A stretch of 64,000 nucleotides of DNA from Mangrovimonas sp. ST2L15 (GCF_001280515.1 NZ_LBIQ01000030.1:310001-374000); one strand, 5' to 3'; shown: positions 54,064-64,000, counted from the first letter of the stretch. Notes: generated by a model not told the origin, from the letters alone. Made by a program: numbers and translations.

Positions 54064-54585
54064 ATGTTAGGTATGCAAATGAAAACTCCAGAACAATCCA
54101 AAACAACCATGACGGACTTGGTACTTCCAAGTGAAACCAACCCATTAAACAATTTATTTGGTGGCGAACTTTTAGCCCGTATGGATCGTGCAGCCAGTAT
54201 TGCTGCCAGAAGACACAGCAGACGTATTGTTGTAACCGCTTCTGTAAACCATGTAGCTTTTAATAGAGCTGTTCCCCTAGGCAGTGTTGTAACGGTTGAA
54301 GCAAAGGTATCCAGAGCCTTTAAAACTTCTATGGAAGTGTTTATTGATGTTTGGATTGAAGACCGCGAATCTGGAAATCGTACCAAGGCCAATGAAGCTA
54401 TCTACACTTTTGTGGCTGTAGATGAAATAGGCAAACCTGTACCTATTCCAGAAATCACTCCTGAAACTGACTTGGAAAAGGAACGTTATGCTGCTGCTTT
54501 AAGACGTAAACAACTTAGTTTGGTATTGGCTGGAAAAATGAAACCTCAAGAAGCTACAGAACTTAAGGCCCTATTTGAAGAATAG
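54064..54585 (+). CDS. Acyl-CoA thioesterase (hotdog fold)
   Basis: About 173 residues if the ATG at 54064 is used; in-frame ATGs at 54073 and 54079 are alternatives. Hotdog features NNLFGGELLARMDRAASIAA, SVNHVAFNRAVPLGSVVTVEA and DVWIEDRESGNRTKANEAI fit the acyl-CoA hydrolase group related to YciA. Cleaves acyl-CoA to fatty acid. Convergent with the EnvC-like gene four bases away. Confidence 0.9.
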   Translation: MLGMQMKTPEQSKTTMTDLVLPSETNPLNNLFGGELLARMDRAASIAARRHSRRIVVTASVNHVAFNRAVPLGSVVTVEAKVSRAFKTSMEVFIDVWIEDRESGNRTKANEAIYTFVAVDEIGKPVPIPEITPETDLEKERYAAALRRKQLSLVLAGKMKPQEATELKALFEE

Positions 54586-54589
54586 ATTT

Positions 54590-55813
54590 TTACATCTGAA
54601 AAATCCAATCGGCTGGATTTTGGGTGTTGATTTCCTTCCAAATACTAAATTTCAATGTGGTTTCACCATTGCTAGGGTTGGTAAACACTTTTCCTATAAC
54701 CTGTTTGGTATCTACCATGTCTCCAGGGTTGACAAATACTTTGGATAAATTGGTGTAATTGGTAATGTAATTACCGTGTTGTATCATGACCAACACATTC
54801 CCGTGTCTAATGGCCTGTACTCTTAAAACCTTTCCTTTATAAACGGCGCGAACATCGGCATCCTTTTCAGTAGCAATTCTTACCCCATTACTTTGAATGG
54901 TAATGGTTCTGTCAATTGGGGAAGGTTGCTTTCCATAGCGTACTTTTACAACCCCTTTTTCTACGGGCCAGGGCAATTTCCCTTTATTAGCTACAAAACT
55001 ACTTGCTAAGGCCTTATCCTCAGGCGTTAAAGCAAAACTGCTAGTATTGGTACTTTTACCTGCTTTCTTATTTGAGTTGGCAATAGCCTCACGGATCATT
55101 TTTTCAATTTCTTTGTCAATACGGTCGGCCTCCTTTTGCTTTTCTTTGATTTGATTGCGGTACTTACTCAGGTTTTGATTGATGGAGGCCATCAAAGATT
55201 GTTGCTGCTTCAACTCACCTTCTAATTCCCTTTGAGCCACTCTATTTTCAGCAATCAACTTTTGCTTGTCATCCTTTTGCCTTAATAATTCTTTATTGCT
55301 TTTTTGAAGTTCGGCAGTCTTCACTTTAATCGCTTCTCCTTGCTCCTTTTGAAACTTGGAGTATTGGGTCATATACTGAATGCGCTTATATGCTTGTTTA
55401 AAGTTGCTAGAAGACAATAAAAACATGATTCTGCTTTGCTCACTTTTACTCTTGTAAGAGCGTAAGATCATTTTAGCATAATTCTCCTTTAAGGTTGTCA
55501 GTTCGTCACGTAGCTCTGATATTTTCTTTTGATTAGCGTTGATTTCACGCGTCAATAAATTGGCCTGTTGGTTGGTGACCTTAATTAAATTCTTTCTCAC
55601 GTTCACCTTATAGCTCAAATCTTCTATTAAGCTGGTTTGTGACTTTTTTTGTGATTGATTTTTAAATAACAAATCATTGATTTGTCGTATTTCTCTTTGA
55701 AGTTCTTGACGGCGCTCCTCAAGTTCCTTTTGCTTCTTACTTTGTGAAAAAACAGAAGAGGTGAAACACATCAAAAAAATGACGAAATATGTAGCTAGTT
55801 GGTTATGGCGCAT
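54590..55813 (-). CDS. EnvC-like amidase activator, degenerate LytM domain
   Basis: 407 residues. Signal peptide (YFVIFLMCFTSSVFSQ), long Lys/Glu/Gln-rich coiled coil at about 25-250, and a C-terminal M23-type domain from about 285. The zinc ligands are lost: the expected HxxxD is replaced by VRYGKQPSP, and the HxH part is TLKFSIWKE with Lys in the His place. This is what is seen in EnvC, which activates amidases during division instead of cutting itself. It is translated immediately after the DUF4292 gene. Confidence 0.87.
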   Translation of the reverse strand: MRHNQLATYFVIFLMCFTSSVFSQSKKQKELEERRQELQREIRQINDLLFKNQSQKKSQTSLIEDLSYKVNVRKNLIKVTNQQANLLTREINANQKKISELRDELTTLKENYAKMILRSYKSKSEQSRIMFLLSSSNFKQAYKRIQYMTQYSKFQKEQGEAIKVKTAELQKSNKELLRQKDDKQKLIAENRVAQRELEGELKQQQSLMASINQNLSKYRNQIKEKQKEADRIDKEIEKMIREAIANSNKKAGKSTNTSSFALTPEDKALASSFVANKGKLPWPVEKGVVKVRYGKQPSPIDRTITIQSNGVRIATEKDADVRAVYKGKVLRVQAIRHGNVLVMIQHGNYITNYTNLSKVFVNPGDMVDTKQVIGKVFTNPSNGETTLKFSIWKEINTQNPADWIFQM

Positions 55814-56592
55814 TATTCAAGTTCTATTTCTTCAAAGCCCGAAGGAATCTTAAACGGGAACCTTAAATCTTCATTCAAAGATATTGATTTGTACTCCAAT
55901 TCTATGGTAGTTTGTTGATCCTTTTCCAAAGAAATAACTCTTAAATTTTCAGGAAAAACTTCCTTTTCTACTTGTTGATAGCTCAAATAATCAATCTCCA
56001 AAAATCGATTGGTTGCAGACTGTGCCAATTGTTGTGACTTCATCTTGAAATTTCTCCCGCTTATGATATAAAACAGCTCAAACAATGCTGTTTGGTCTTT
56101 GGGTTGAAACAAATAGGAATTATCATTGATAGACATATCAAAATCTGTTCTATTCAGTTCAAAAAGGGACTCTCCCATTAGGATGTTCTGCACCATTTTA
56201 AAGTCCACTTGTGTTCCTAAAATTTTACTGATATAAGCAAAATCACCATCAAAATAGGTGTTATCCAATTTGTTGTAGAAACTTACCTTTTCAGGTGTTA
56301 CCTGAGCCCTTATCACATTAAAAGCGGCAGTAATCCAGATGATTTCATCCTTTTTCATACGTAATGTAATGGTATGGGTTTGGGAACTTTGTCCTTCCTT
56401 ATAAACCAAACGTACCTTGGATTGAAGGGTCTTGAAATCGGCTAATCGCTTTTTGTTTTCCTTAAGCACTTCTTTGGCAGAAAGGGATAAGTTATTTTCA
56501 CCTTCAACTAAAGATTTTGTTGACTTACAGCCAACAAAAACCATAAAACACATGCTTACTACTATGGAAAAATAGACAGATGATTTGCTCAT
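55813..56592 (-). CDS. DUF4292 lipoprotein
   Basis: 259 residues with lipobox VFVGC (Cys22). The beta-rich body (KVRLVYKEGQSSQTHTI, MKKDEIIWITAAFNVIRA, KLDNTYFDGDFAYISKIL) matches the DUF4292 family, a LolA-like fold found in Bacteroidota. Shares one base with both neighbours, so the three proteins are co-translated. Confidence 0.85.
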   Translation of the reverse strand: MSKSSVYFSIVVSMCFMVFVGCKSTKSLVEGENNLSLSAKEVLKENKKRLADFKTLQSKVRLVYKEGQSSQTHTITLRMKKDEIIWITAAFNVIRAQVTPEKVSFYNKLDNTYFDGDFAYISKILGTQVDFKMVQNILMGESLFELNRTDFDMSINDNSYLFQPKDQTALFELFYIISGRNFKMKSQQLAQSATNRFLEIDYLSYQQVEKEVFPENLRVISLEKDQQTTIELEYKSISLNEDLRFPFKIPSGFEEIELE

Positions 56593-57959
56593 TAATTGGT
56601 AGATTCTAACTGTTTGGCTTTATCACTAAACGTTTTAGCCTTCTTTGTATTGTTTAATTGGGTATAGGACAGGCTAAGTTGGTTATAAAAATCTGATTCC
56701 ATTTTGGTATCTTCAATGATATAATCCAAACCTGTTTCTAAAACCTCTGCTGCTCTATTGAACTTCCCAAGTTGATTTAATGCTACGCCATTGATTAAAT
56801 AGAAAAGGGGCTGAGACGGATACTTCAATAAGGCATCACTACTTTTGGCTTCCACCTTTTCAAATTGTTTTAAGTCCAACTGAAGGAGCATTATATTCTT
56901 GAGCAGTCCAAAATTTCCCGAATCCACTTGATAAGCCTTTTCAAAATATTCCAACGCTTTGGTCTTATCGCCCTTGTTCAAAAAATAGTTGGCAACACCT
57001 TCATAGGATTTTCCATTTTCGGAATCCAAATTTAAAGTAGTAGCTTCTACTAAATCAGCTTCATACTCTGGATGCTCTTTTACAAAATTGACAAAATCTG
57101 AAAGTACCATAGTTTTGGCTTCTGGATTTACCTTTAGACTCCCCATCACAATTTTCATAGATTCAATAGCCTCTTGGGTTTGCCCGTCCTCTAAATAAAA
57201 CTTATAAAGAGCTAAATGCACCAACTCAGAATTGGGCTTGATCTCAAGTAACTTTTTTGCAGTCTCAAAGGCCTTCTCGTTATCGCCACTTTCACTGTAT
57301 CGATAAATCAACGCCAAATAGTTGGTTTCTTCATCGGGGTTGCTTTCCAGACGATCTTCCAGGTTTTCAATTTGATCCTTTTTACGACCAGTAGCGGCAT
57401 AAATTTGATTTCTTAAATGATCTCTAGAAGAGGATACACCACGCTTTTCATCCAACTCATCCAATATTTTTAAGGCATCTTTGTATTCTTTATTATCAAA
57501 ATACAAATGAGCCAAATCTTCTTTATATTTAGGATGATATTCAACTATATCCTCAACCGTTCTGATGGCTCTTTTGTAATCCTTCTGCTGCATGTAAACA
57601 TCAAAAAGCTCATTGGCATACCATTCATTGGTTGGTTCCATTTTAACGGCATCTTTCAACGCCTCCTCAGCGGCTCCAAAATTTTTGAGTTTGTTGTAGT
57701 TTTTACCCAATTCATAATAAAATACCGATTGGGATTTATCCATTTCAATACACTTCAATAAAGCAGTAACAGCTCGGTCGTAATTTTCAATGGCCTTTTG
57801 CTTTAACGCCTCAAAGAACAGTTCCTGTTTCTTATCCTCCACTTCACCCAAATCATCATTTGGGGTTTTATTGAAATCAACCTGCGCCTCCATTCCCAAA
57901 GGTAAAAAGGAAAGAAACCCAAAAAATAAAATGAATATGTAACGGTTATATTGCAACAT
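56592..57959 (-). CDS. Tetratricopeptide-repeat protein, exported
   Basis: 455 residues. Signal peptide (YIFILFFGFLSFLPLGME) followed by TPR repeats from about residue 50 (AVTALLKCIEMDKSQSVFYY, AEEALKDAVKMEPTNEWY, ALEYFEKAYQVDSG) through the end. Likely a periplasmic scaffold. Upstream gene in the transcript is the nucleotidyltransferase, 22 bases away. Confidence 0.85.
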   Translation of the reverse strand: MLQYNRYIFILFFGFLSFLPLGMEAQVDFNKTPNDDLGEVEDKKQELFFEALKQKAIENYDRAVTALLKCIEMDKSQSVFYYELGKNYNKLKNFGAAEEALKDAVKMEPTNEWYANELFDVYMQQKDYKRAIRTVEDIVEYHPKYKEDLAHLYFDNKEYKDALKILDELDEKRGVSSSRDHLRNQIYAATGRKKDQIENLEDRLESNPDEETNYLALIYRYSESGDNEKAFETAKKLLEIKPNSELVHLALYKFYLEDGQTQEAIESMKIVMGSLKVNPEAKTMVLSDFVNFVKEHPEYEADLVEATTLNLDSENGKSYEGVANYFLNKGDKTKALEYFEKAYQVDSGNFGLLKNIMLLQLDLKQFEKVEAKSSDALLKYPSQPLFYLINGVALNQLGKFNRAAEVLETGLDYIIEDTKMESDFYNQLSLSYTQLNNTKKAKTFSDKAKQLESTN

Positions 57960-57981
57960 AGTGGTTTAGTCGAAACAAAAG

Positions 57982-58998
57982 CTATTCCAAAACAGAGTAA
58001 TCACCTATACTTACTCTTGAGAAATTTCCATCATAATAAGCGTGATTACCTATCATGGCTTCCTCTAAATTAGCATTTTTAATAGTAGAAGCGCTCTGTA
58101 TTAAACTATTTTTAACGGTAGAGTTCTCTATGATCGTTTGATTCCCGATTGAAACGTTAGGACCAATGGTGCTATTTTTCAAAATGACCCCCTCCCCAAT
58201 ATAGCAAGGTTCGATGATTTTAGAATTTTCTAAAGTTACACTTTCTGAAATCAGGTTTTCCCCATCGCTTTGAAGGAAATTCAACATTTTACCATTGGTT
58301 TCTACGGTAATGGCCTTGTTTCCACAATCCATCCACTCATCAACCGTACCCGTCTTAAAAATGCGACCATCTGCCATCATACGCTTGATACCATCATTAA
58401 TTTGATATTCCCCTCCATTCATGATATTTTCATCCAAGACTTCTTGAAGCTTTTCTTTTAAAACTCCAATATCCTTAAAATAGTATATCCCGATAACCGC
58501 TTGGTCTGAAATAAATTCTTTTGGTTTTTCTACCAATTCAACAATTTCCTTTAGGTCGTTTAATTTGACAACCCCATAGGCTTCCGGATTTTCCACCTTT
58601 TTTGTCCAAATTACGGCGTCTGCTTCTGGATCCAAATCAAAATCAGCACGAATCAAGGTATCAGCATATGCTACAACCGCAGGACCTGACAAGGAGGGTT
58701 CTGCACTCATGATGGCATGACCTGTACCTAAAGGCTGATCTTGGCGGTATATGGATCCTTTAGCTCCTAAATTGGATGCCAGTTTTTGCAAACTTTCAAC
58801 AACATCTTCACCAAAAAAAGCCGGATCTCCGAGTACAAAGGCAATTTCTTCAATAGGTTGGTTCAAAACCTTTGCTATATCCTTAACCAACCTATGAACA
58901 ATAGGTTCTCCTGCTACAGGAATTAGGGGTTTTGGAACCGTTAACGTATGTGGTCTAAGTCTGGAGCCACGTCCAGCCATGGGTACGATTATTTTCAT
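57982..58998 (-). CDS. Sugar nucleotidyltransferase with left-handed beta-helix
   Basis: 338 residues. N-terminal nucleotidyltransferase GRGSRLRPHTLTVPKPLIPV and ADTLIRADFD, then a short hexapeptide-repeat beta helix (VSIGNQTIIENSTVKNS) in the last 90 residues. Forms an NDP-sugar, as for GlmU- or RmlA-like enzymes, but the exact sugar cannot be given. No acetyltransferase activity is evident. Confidence 0.85.
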   Translation of the reverse strand: MKIIVPMAGRGSRLRPHTLTVPKPLIPVAGEPIVHRLVKDIAKVLNQPIEEIAFVLGDPAFFGEDVVESLQKLASNLGAKGSIYRQDQPLGTGHAIMSAEPSLSGPAVVAYADTLIRADFDLDPEADAVIWTKKVENPEAYGVVKLNDLKEIVELVEKPKEFISDQAVIGIYYFKDIGVLKEKLQEVLDENIMNGGEYQINDGIKRMMADGRIFKTGTVDEWMDCGNKAITVETNGKMLNFLQSDGENLISESVTLENSKIIEPCYIGEGVILKNSTIGPNVSIGNQTIIENSTVKNSLIQSASTIKNANLEEAMIGNHAYYDGNFSRVSIGDYSVLE

Positions 58999-59074
58999 AT
59001 TAGTGCCCGCTAATGCGGAATCTTTTTTAATTCAACAAAATACTTTGACCTACTCCTAAAAGGTCATTCGAGGT

Positions 59075-59509
59075 TTACTTTACCCCAGTGCTACCAAATC
59101 CACCAGCACCTCTTGAAGTTTCAGATAAATCATCTACTTCTACCCATTCAGCTCTTTCATGTTTTGCTATGACTAATTGGGCGATTCTTTCACCATTCTC
59201 GATGGTGAAATCCTCATTGGATAAATTGACCAAAATCACACCTATTTCTCCTCTATAATCCGCATCAATGGTTCCGGGTGCATTTAAAACTGTAATGCCC
59301 TTTTTGGCTGCCAAACCACTTCTTGGTCTAACCTGTGCTTCAAAACCTACAGGCAATTCCATAAACAACCCTGTTTTTACAATGGTTCTTTCCAAAGGTT
59401 TTAGGGTAATTAATTCATTGGTAAAGGCTCGTAAATCCATTCCAGCCGAAGCCAAGGTTTCATAACTAGGTAAATCGTGATTGGATTTATTGATAATTTT
59501 TATCTTCAT
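59075..59509 (-). CDS. dut: dUTP diphosphatase
   Basis: 144 residues. Motifs in order: [57 protein letters not shown]. Hydrolyses dUTP to dUMP, which keeps uracil out of DNA. Lies two bases after the flippase gene. Confidence 0.96.
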   Translation of the reverse strand: MKIKIINKSNHDLPSYETLASAGMDLRAFTNELITLKPLERTIVKTGLFMELPVGFEAQVRPRSGLAAKKGITVLNAPGTIDADYRGEIGVILVNLSNEDFTIENGERIAQLVIAKHERAEWVEVDDLSETSRGAGGFGSTGVK

Positions 59510-59510
59510 C

Positions 59511-60980
59511 TTAATTTTTTAATAAGCGTTTTAAGTCTTTTCTTTCGACTATAATGACAACCCCCAAAAATACTAAAAGCAAAATGGTACTCATAAGATA
59601 ATTACTTTTAAATCGGAGATAAATGATACCGGATAAAATAACTGTTAGCCCCAAATAAAGTAAAATTTTACCCAAATCATATGGAACGGGATAATACCTT
59701 TTCCCAATGACATAGGATAAAACCATCATAATCCCATAAGCTGCCAAAGTGGCCCAAGCAGACCCCATAAATCCTATCCTAGGAATCAAATTATAATTTA
59801 ATGCTATAGTAATAAATGCGCCTACCAGTGACAGATACATTCCAAATCTGGTTTTATCGGTTAACTTATACCAAATGGCCAAGTTAAAATATATCCCCAA
59901 AAACAGATTGGCCAACAAAACGATGGGAACAATATCAATGGCTATCCAATAAGAAGAATCACGAACAACCAACTGCTTGAATAAATCAAAATAAGCCATA
60001 ATAAACACCATCATTAAGCTTCCACAGATCACAAAATATTTCATGATATCTGCATAGGTTTTTTTGGCATTTTGGTTTTCGGCATAATTAAAGAAAAATG
60101 GTTCGGCACCCAAACGAAAGCCCTGAATGAAAATAGTCATAAAAACAGCTATTTTGTAGCAACCACTATAAGCCCCGTTAATATCCTTTCCCAATAATTC
60201 TGGCAACAGCCATTTATCAAAATTCTCATTGATCACATATGCCATTCCTGCGACCATAACAGGCCAACCATAATTCAGCATTTGTTTAAGAATCTCCATG
60301 CTGAATTGGATTTTGGTTTTTATAAAGTAAGGCGTCAATAGAATAAAGGTTACAACACTAGCGGCCAAGTTTGCAACGAATATATATTTCACTAAATCTT
60401 TTGAATCATAGCCTGGATACCCTATTCCAAATTTTGGAATAGCCCACAGGAAGAAAAAATTCAAAACAACATAAATAGCAATATTTGTTAATTTAATAGC
60501 CGTAAACTTAATGGGCCTTCCTGTAGCCCTAAGAAAGGCGAAAGGCACAACAACCAATGTATCTAAAGCTAGTACTCCTAAAAGCAAATTAAAATAAGAC
60601 AACTTCAAATTGACCAAATTTGCCAAAGCGTCATTATTCAAGAAAACCACCAGAAAGAACAACACCGTAGTCACGGTAAGACTTATAAAAGCGGTTGAAA
60701 ACACTTTATCTTTATCCTGATGTTTACTGAAAAATCTGAAAAAGGCCGTTTCCATACCGTAGGTAAGCAGCACATTAAAAAAGGCAGCATATATATAAAA
60801 GGTGGTATTATCTGAATAACTGGTTGTTTCCAGTTTATCGATATGCAAAGGCACAAGCACAAAATTCATCAATCTAGGCAAAACAGTTGCCAAACCGTAG
60901 ATGATGGTATCCTTTAAAAACTTTTTAAGTGCGCCCAAATAATAGGTATTTAATTCTGCTAAAAATACGTTTTTATGCAA
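59511..60980 (-). CDS. Polysaccharide flippase (MOP/Wzx-like)
   Basis: 489 residues with about 14 hydrophobic helices. Flavobacterial oligosaccharide/O-antigen flippase type ([37 protein letters not shown]). Moves lipid-linked oligosaccharides across the inner membrane. The TTG at 60935, before [10 protein letters not shown], is an alternative start that would shorten the N-terminus by 15 residues. First gene of the six-gene envelope unit. Confidence 0.86.
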   Translation of the reverse strand: MHKNVFLAELNTYYLGALKKFLKDTIIYGLATVLPRLMNFVLVPLHIDKLETTSYSDNTTFYIYAAFFNVLLTYGMETAFFRFFSKHQDKDKVFSTAFISLTVTTVLFFLVVFLNNDALANLVNLKLSYFNLLLGVLALDTLVVVPFAFLRATGRPIKFTAIKLTNIAIYVVLNFFFLWAIPKFGIGYPGYDSKDLVKYIFVANLAASVVTFILLTPYFIKTKIQFSMEILKQMLNYGWPVMVAGMAYVINENFDKWLLPELLGKDINGAYSGCYKIAVFMTIFIQGFRLGAEPFFFNYAENQNAKKTYADIMKYFVICGSLMMVFIMAYFDLFKQLVVRDSSYWIAIDIVPIVLLANLFLGIYFNLAIWYKLTDKTRFGMYLSLVGAFITIALNYNLIPRIGFMGSAWATLAAYGIMMVLSYVIGKRYYPVPYDLGKILLYLGLTVILSGIIYLRFKSNYLMSTILLLVFLGVVIIVERKDLKRLLKN

Positions 60981-61020
60981 GTATATGCAACGTGTATGAC
61001 TATAATAGGGGAATTGGTCC

Positions 61021-61055
61021 TTATAAAAGAAAAAAGCCCCACAACGTGAGGCTTT
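61021..61055 (-). terminator. Terminator of the atp operon
   Basis: Minus strand: AAAGCCTCAC / GTGGGGCTTT, ten-base arms with one mismatch, followed by TTTTTTCTTTT; it ends the transcript of atpG 39 bases after its stop. Confidence 0.8.
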
Positions 61056-61094
61056 CTATATTTCTGAGCCAAAACATTTTGGCATCTTGTTTTA

Positions 61095-61955
61095 TTATCC
61101 GTTTAGGGCTTCTGCACCACCTACGATTTCCAAAATTTCGTTGGTAATAGCCGCTTGACGCGCCTTATTGTAGGTTAACGTTAATTGATCTTTTAACTCC
61201 TTGGCATTATCAGTTGCTTTGTGCATTGCAGTCATACGGGCACCATGCTCAGAAGCAAATGAATCACGCACAGACTTGTACAATTGTGTCTTTAATGATT
61301 TCGGAATTAAGGTTTGAACGATTTCCAATTTGGAAGGTTCAAAAATATAATCCAAGTTTTTATTGGCTTCATTCTCCACTGGAACGATTGGTAAAAATTG
61401 TTCCGTCATGATAATTTGAGTAGCAGCGTTTTTAAACTTGTTGTATATCACTTCGATTTTATCAAAATCTCCAGCAACAAACTTGTTCATCATCCACTCT
61501 GCAACTTCAGCGACATTATCAAATGTCAAATCATCATAAATATGGTTGTGATTACCAATTACATTGAAACGCTTAGAAAGTACATCGTTCCCCTTTTTTC
61601 CTATAGTTACAAAAGAAACTTCTTTACCTGGATACACTTCTGTAGCCAAACGGGTTGCTTCCTTTATAACATTAGAATTGAAGGCTCCACATAAACCTCT
61701 ATTGGAGGTAATTGCAACTACAAGTACTTTTTTTACTTCTCTTTGCTCAGAGTACTTACTTCCAGAATCGTCATCTAAAGTCGCACTCAAATCTCTAAGA
61801 AGTTCAGTCAGTTTATCTGCATAGGGTCTCATCGCCGTAATAGCATCTTGAGCCTTCTTCAACTTTGCAGCAGATACCATTTTCATAGCACTGGTAATCT
61901 GCATGGTTGAACCAACCGACGTAATTCTACTGCGTATTTCCTTTAAGTTTGCCAT
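61095..61955 (-). CDS. atpG: ATP synthase gamma subunit
   Basis: 286 residues. Central rotor shaft of F1. N-terminal helix ANLKEIRSRITSVGSTMQIT and SAMKMVSAAKLKKAQDAI, C-terminal helix TLTYNKARQAAITNEILEI, as in all gamma subunits. Last gene of the minus-strand ATP synthase genes seen here. Confidence 0.97.
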   Translation of the reverse strand: MANLKEIRSRITSVGSTMQITSAMKMVSAAKLKKAQDAITAMRPYADKLTELLRDLSATLDDDSGSKYSEQREVKKVLVVAITSNRGLCGAFNSNVIKEATRLATEVYPGKEVSFVTIGKKGNDVLSKRFNVIGNHNHIYDDLTFDNVAEVAEWMMNKFVAGDFDKIEVIYNKFKNAATQIIMTEQFLPIVPVENEANKNLDYIFEPSKLEIVQTLIPKSLKTQLYKSVRDSFASEHGARMTAMHKATDNAKELKDQLTLTYNKARQAAITNEILEIVGGAEALNG

Positions 61956-61966
61956 ATTTTAGTCAT

Positions 61967-62017
61967 TAGTATTGAGTATTCAGTAGTTAGAATCTTAGCT
62001 CTCACTACTCAATACTA
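61967..62017. repeat. Inverted repeat in the atpA-atpG spacer
   Basis: TAGTATTGAGTA at 61967-61978 and TACTCAATACTA at 62006-62017 are perfect inverted copies, 12 bases each, in a 70-base spacer of simple TA(G/C)T-like sequence. Confidence 0.6.
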
Positions 62018-62025
62018 AAATCTAG

Positions 62026-63606
62026 TTATGCTCTATATTTTTCTGATAATTCTTTAGCTACTAAAGTTAAGGTATCGATTACCTCATCAGTTAATTTTCC
62101 AGCTTTTAAAGAATCCAATACATCTCTATGCTTAGCATTTAAGAACTCTAAATAATCTCTTTCGAATTCCTTTACTTTCTCTACAGGAACATCTCTCAAC
62201 AAGTTTTTAGAACCTGCATAGATAATAGCTACCTGATCTTCTACTGTAAATGGATCGTTTTGAGCTTGTTTTAAGATCTCAACGTTACGCTTTCCTTTTT
62301 CAATCACATTTAAAGTAGCTGCATCCAAATCAGAACCAAACTTAGCGAAAGCTTCCAATTCACGGAATTGGGCTTGGTCTAATTTCAAGGTACCTGCCAC
62401 TTTTTTCATAGATTTAATCTGAGCAGATCCACCTACACGTGATACAGAGATACCAACGTTAATTGCAGGACGTACCCCAGAGTTAAATAAATCTGACTCC
62501 AAGAAAATCTGTCCGTCTGTAATCGAAATTACGTTAGTAGGAATATAAGCAGAAACGTCACCAGCTTGTGTTTCAATAATTGGTAAGGCCGTTAAAGAAC
62601 CTCCTCCTTTTACAATTGGCTTTAATGATTCTGGTAAATCATTCATTGTTTTTGCGATTTCATCATCAGCAATAACCTTTGCAGCACGCTCTAACAAACG
62701 AGAGTGTAAGTAGAAAACGTCTCCTGGATAAGCCTCACGTCCTGGTGGTCTTCTTAATAATAAAGACACCTCACGATAAGCAACCGCTTGCTTAGATAAA
62801 TCATCATAGATGATTAAAGCAGGACGACCAGTATCTCTAAAATATTCACCAATTGCAGCTCCTGCGAAAGGTGCATATACCTGCATTGGAGCAGGATCTG
62901 ATGCATTTGCAGCAACGATAGTAGTATAAGCTAACGCCCCCTTATCTTCAAGAGTTTTAGCGATGTTAGCAACGGTTGATGCTTTTTGACCAACTGCTAC
63001 ATAAATACAGTAAACAGGCTGTCCAGCATCATAAAATTCCTTTTGATTTAAGATAGTATCAATACAAACTGTTGTTTTACCAGTTTGACGGTCACCAATT
63101 ACCAACTCTCGTTGACCACGTCCTACAGGAATCATGGCATCGATAGACTTAATACCAGTTTGTAATGGCTCATTTACCGGTTGACGGAAAATAACCCCAG
63201 GAGCTTTACGCTCTAAAGGCATCTCATAAGTTTGCCCTTCAATAGCACCTTTACCATCGATTGGGTTACCTAATGTATCAACAACACGACCAACAATACC
63301 TTCACCAACATTGATAGAAGCGATACGATTGGTACGTTTTACAGTTGCTCCTTCTTTAATTTCTTTAGAAGGACCTAACAATACCACACCAACGTTGTCT
63401 TCTTCCAAGTTCAAAACCATTCCTTCAAGGCCTGATTCAAACTCTACTAATTCCCCGTATCCAGCATTTGATAAGCCGTATACACGAGCAATACCATCAC
63501 CAACGGTAAGTACTGTTCCTACTTCATCCAATGAAGCACCTGCTTCAAAACCTGATAGTTGTTGTTTTAAGATTGCTGATATTTCAGCCGGTTTTACTTC
63601 TGCCAT
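62026..63606 (-). CDS. atpA: ATP synthase alpha subunit
   Basis: 526 residues. Regulatory nucleotide-binding subunit of F1: Walker [11 protein letters not shown], and [35 protein letters not shown]. Follows the atpH gene on the same strand, in the usual order atpH-atpA-atpG. Confidence 0.98.
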   Translation of the reverse strand: MAEVKPAEISAILKQQLSGFEAGASLDEVGTVLTVGDGIARVYGLSNAGYGELVEFESGLEGMVLNLEEDNVGVVLLGPSKEIKEGATVKRTNRIASINVGEGIVGRVVDTLGNPIDGKGAIEGQTYEMPLERKAPGVIFRQPVNEPLQTGIKSIDAMIPVGRGQRELVIGDRQTGKTTVCIDTILNQKEFYDAGQPVYCIYVAVGQKASTVANIAKTLEDKGALAYTTIVAANASDPAPMQVYAPFAGAAIGEYFRDTGRPALIIYDDLSKQAVAYREVSLLLRRPPGREAYPGDVFYLHSRLLERAAKVIADDEIAKTMNDLPESLKPIVKGGGSLTALPIIETQAGDVSAYIPTNVISITDGQIFLESDLFNSGVRPAINVGISVSRVGGSAQIKSMKKVAGTLKLDQAQFRELEAFAKFGSDLDAATLNVIEKGKRNVEILKQAQNDPFTVEDQVAIIYAGSKNLLRDVPVEKVKEFERDYLEFLNAKHRDVLDSLKAGKLTDEVIDTLTLVAKELSEKYRA

Positions 63607-63683
63607 CTTTTTAATTTATTTAAATCCCTCAACTTTGCTCGGGACATGTATTAGATGTTAGATACCTGTAAGGACCTAACTAT

Positions 63684-64000
63684 TTAATTTAATATAAATT
63701 CTCTTTTAAGTCTGTTTAATTTATTGGCGATACTCGCATTGTATTGAATATCCCCAACTCGTAAAATGAATCCACCAATGATGTCCTCATCCACTATATT
63801 TTTTATCTCTGCTTCCTTCCCGGTCAATTCTTTAACCTTAGCCAACACTTTTGTCTTTATATCATCTGTCATAGGAACAGCTGTAGTTACTTTAGCAACT
63901 TGCATATCATTCAAATGATCAAACAATAAATTGTATTGCACTGCAATTTCATCTAAAAGCGCTATACGTTTATTGGCAATTAAAGTGTCTATTAAATTGC
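63684..64000 (-). CDS. atpH: ATP synthase delta subunit, C-terminal part
   Basis: The frame runs open from the window edge to TAA at 63684, so only the last 105 codons are visible. Ends with IGGFILRVGDIQYNAS and SIANKLNRLKREFILN, the signature of the delta (OSCP) C-terminus, and is directly upstream of atpA on the same strand. The N-terminal part lies beyond 64000. Confidence 0.95.
   Translation of the reverse strand, partial: NLIDTLIANKRIALLDEIAVQYNLLFDHLNDMQVAKVTTAVPMTDDIKTKVLAKVKELTGKEAEIKNIVDEDIIGGFILRVGDIQYNASIANKLNRLKREFILN

Noticed and set aside
1-64000. tRNA or rRNA genes, CRISPR arrays, insertion sequences or prophage
   Set aside because: Looked for and not seen; no tandem regularly spaced repeats, no transposase or integrase frames.

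Overview
The window is a compact, AT-rich bacterial chromosome segment from a member of the Bacteroidota, most likely a marine-type Flavobacteriaceae. The evidence is the gliding lipoprotein GldH, many TAnnTTTG-type promoter boxes, almost no Shine-Dalgarno sequences, DUF4292 and DUF4421 proteins, HU-CCDC81/SPOR fusions, TonB-C-like domains, and ECF sigma factors paired with membrane anti-sigma/outer-membrane proteins. I see no rRNA, tRNA, CRISPR array, insertion sequence or prophage. Most of it reads as core genome.

Layout. 1-3600 (mostly minus strand): the start of a sugar-phosphate isomerase-like gene, an ECF sigma factor with a large single-pass protein carrying an internal TonB-C-like domain, and a TerB/DnaJ protein. 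3.7-9.5 kb: bacilliredoxin, PlsC, acyl-ACP desaturase, HD phosphohydrolase, an AraC regulator, a secreted protein of unknown function and a radical SAM protein. 9.5-16.4 kb (minus): crotonase, NtrY-like kinase, HemJ, MATE pump, ferrochelatase, ThuA lipoprotein and an AraC regulator. 16.6-23.9 kb (plus): a tight haem operon hemA-C-D-E-GNAT-hemF-DUF4421-hemB. With hemJ and hemH on the other side of the divergent promoter region, it covers glutamyl-tRNA to protohaem except hemL. 23.9-29.1 kb: CNNM/CBS protein, Ogt, serine hydrolase, DEDDy exonuclease and a double ABC ATPase. 29.5-32.2 kb: lipoprotein, outer-membrane barrel and the ScoAB CoA-transferase. 32.4-40.2 kb (minus): PBP1A, GldH, RicT-like PSP1 protein, radical SAM, ferredoxin, U32 peptidase (TrhP-like) and TrhO; the last two together suggest tRNA U34 hydroxylation. 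40.5-45.7 kb: small secreted and membrane proteins, an asparagine-synthase-like protein, a CPBP protease and a D-amino-acid-oxidase-like enzyme.

45.8-49.9 kb is the most unusual part. recA is flanked by two outward-facing copies (28 of 30 identical) of a sequence that looks like an ECF sigma promoter. The right copy precedes an operon of a lipoprotein, an ECF sigma factor, and a 544-residue protein joining a cytoplasmic anti-sigma-like head, one membrane helix, a long Asn-rich linker and an outer-membrane barrel. The left copy precedes a 28-codon gene, absent from normal gene-length cutoffs, followed by a 14-bp-stem terminator. I infer one regulon in which this sigma factor controls its own operon and the small peptide.

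50.0-64.0 kb: PlsC-like acyltransferase, TrpS, DprA, an HU-like/SPOR membrane protein, acyl-CoA thioesterase, an envelope operon (flippase, dUTPase, nucleotidyltransferase, TPR protein, DUF4292 lipoprotein, EnvC-like protein) and the ATP synthase genes atpG, atpA and the end of atpH, cut by the window edge.
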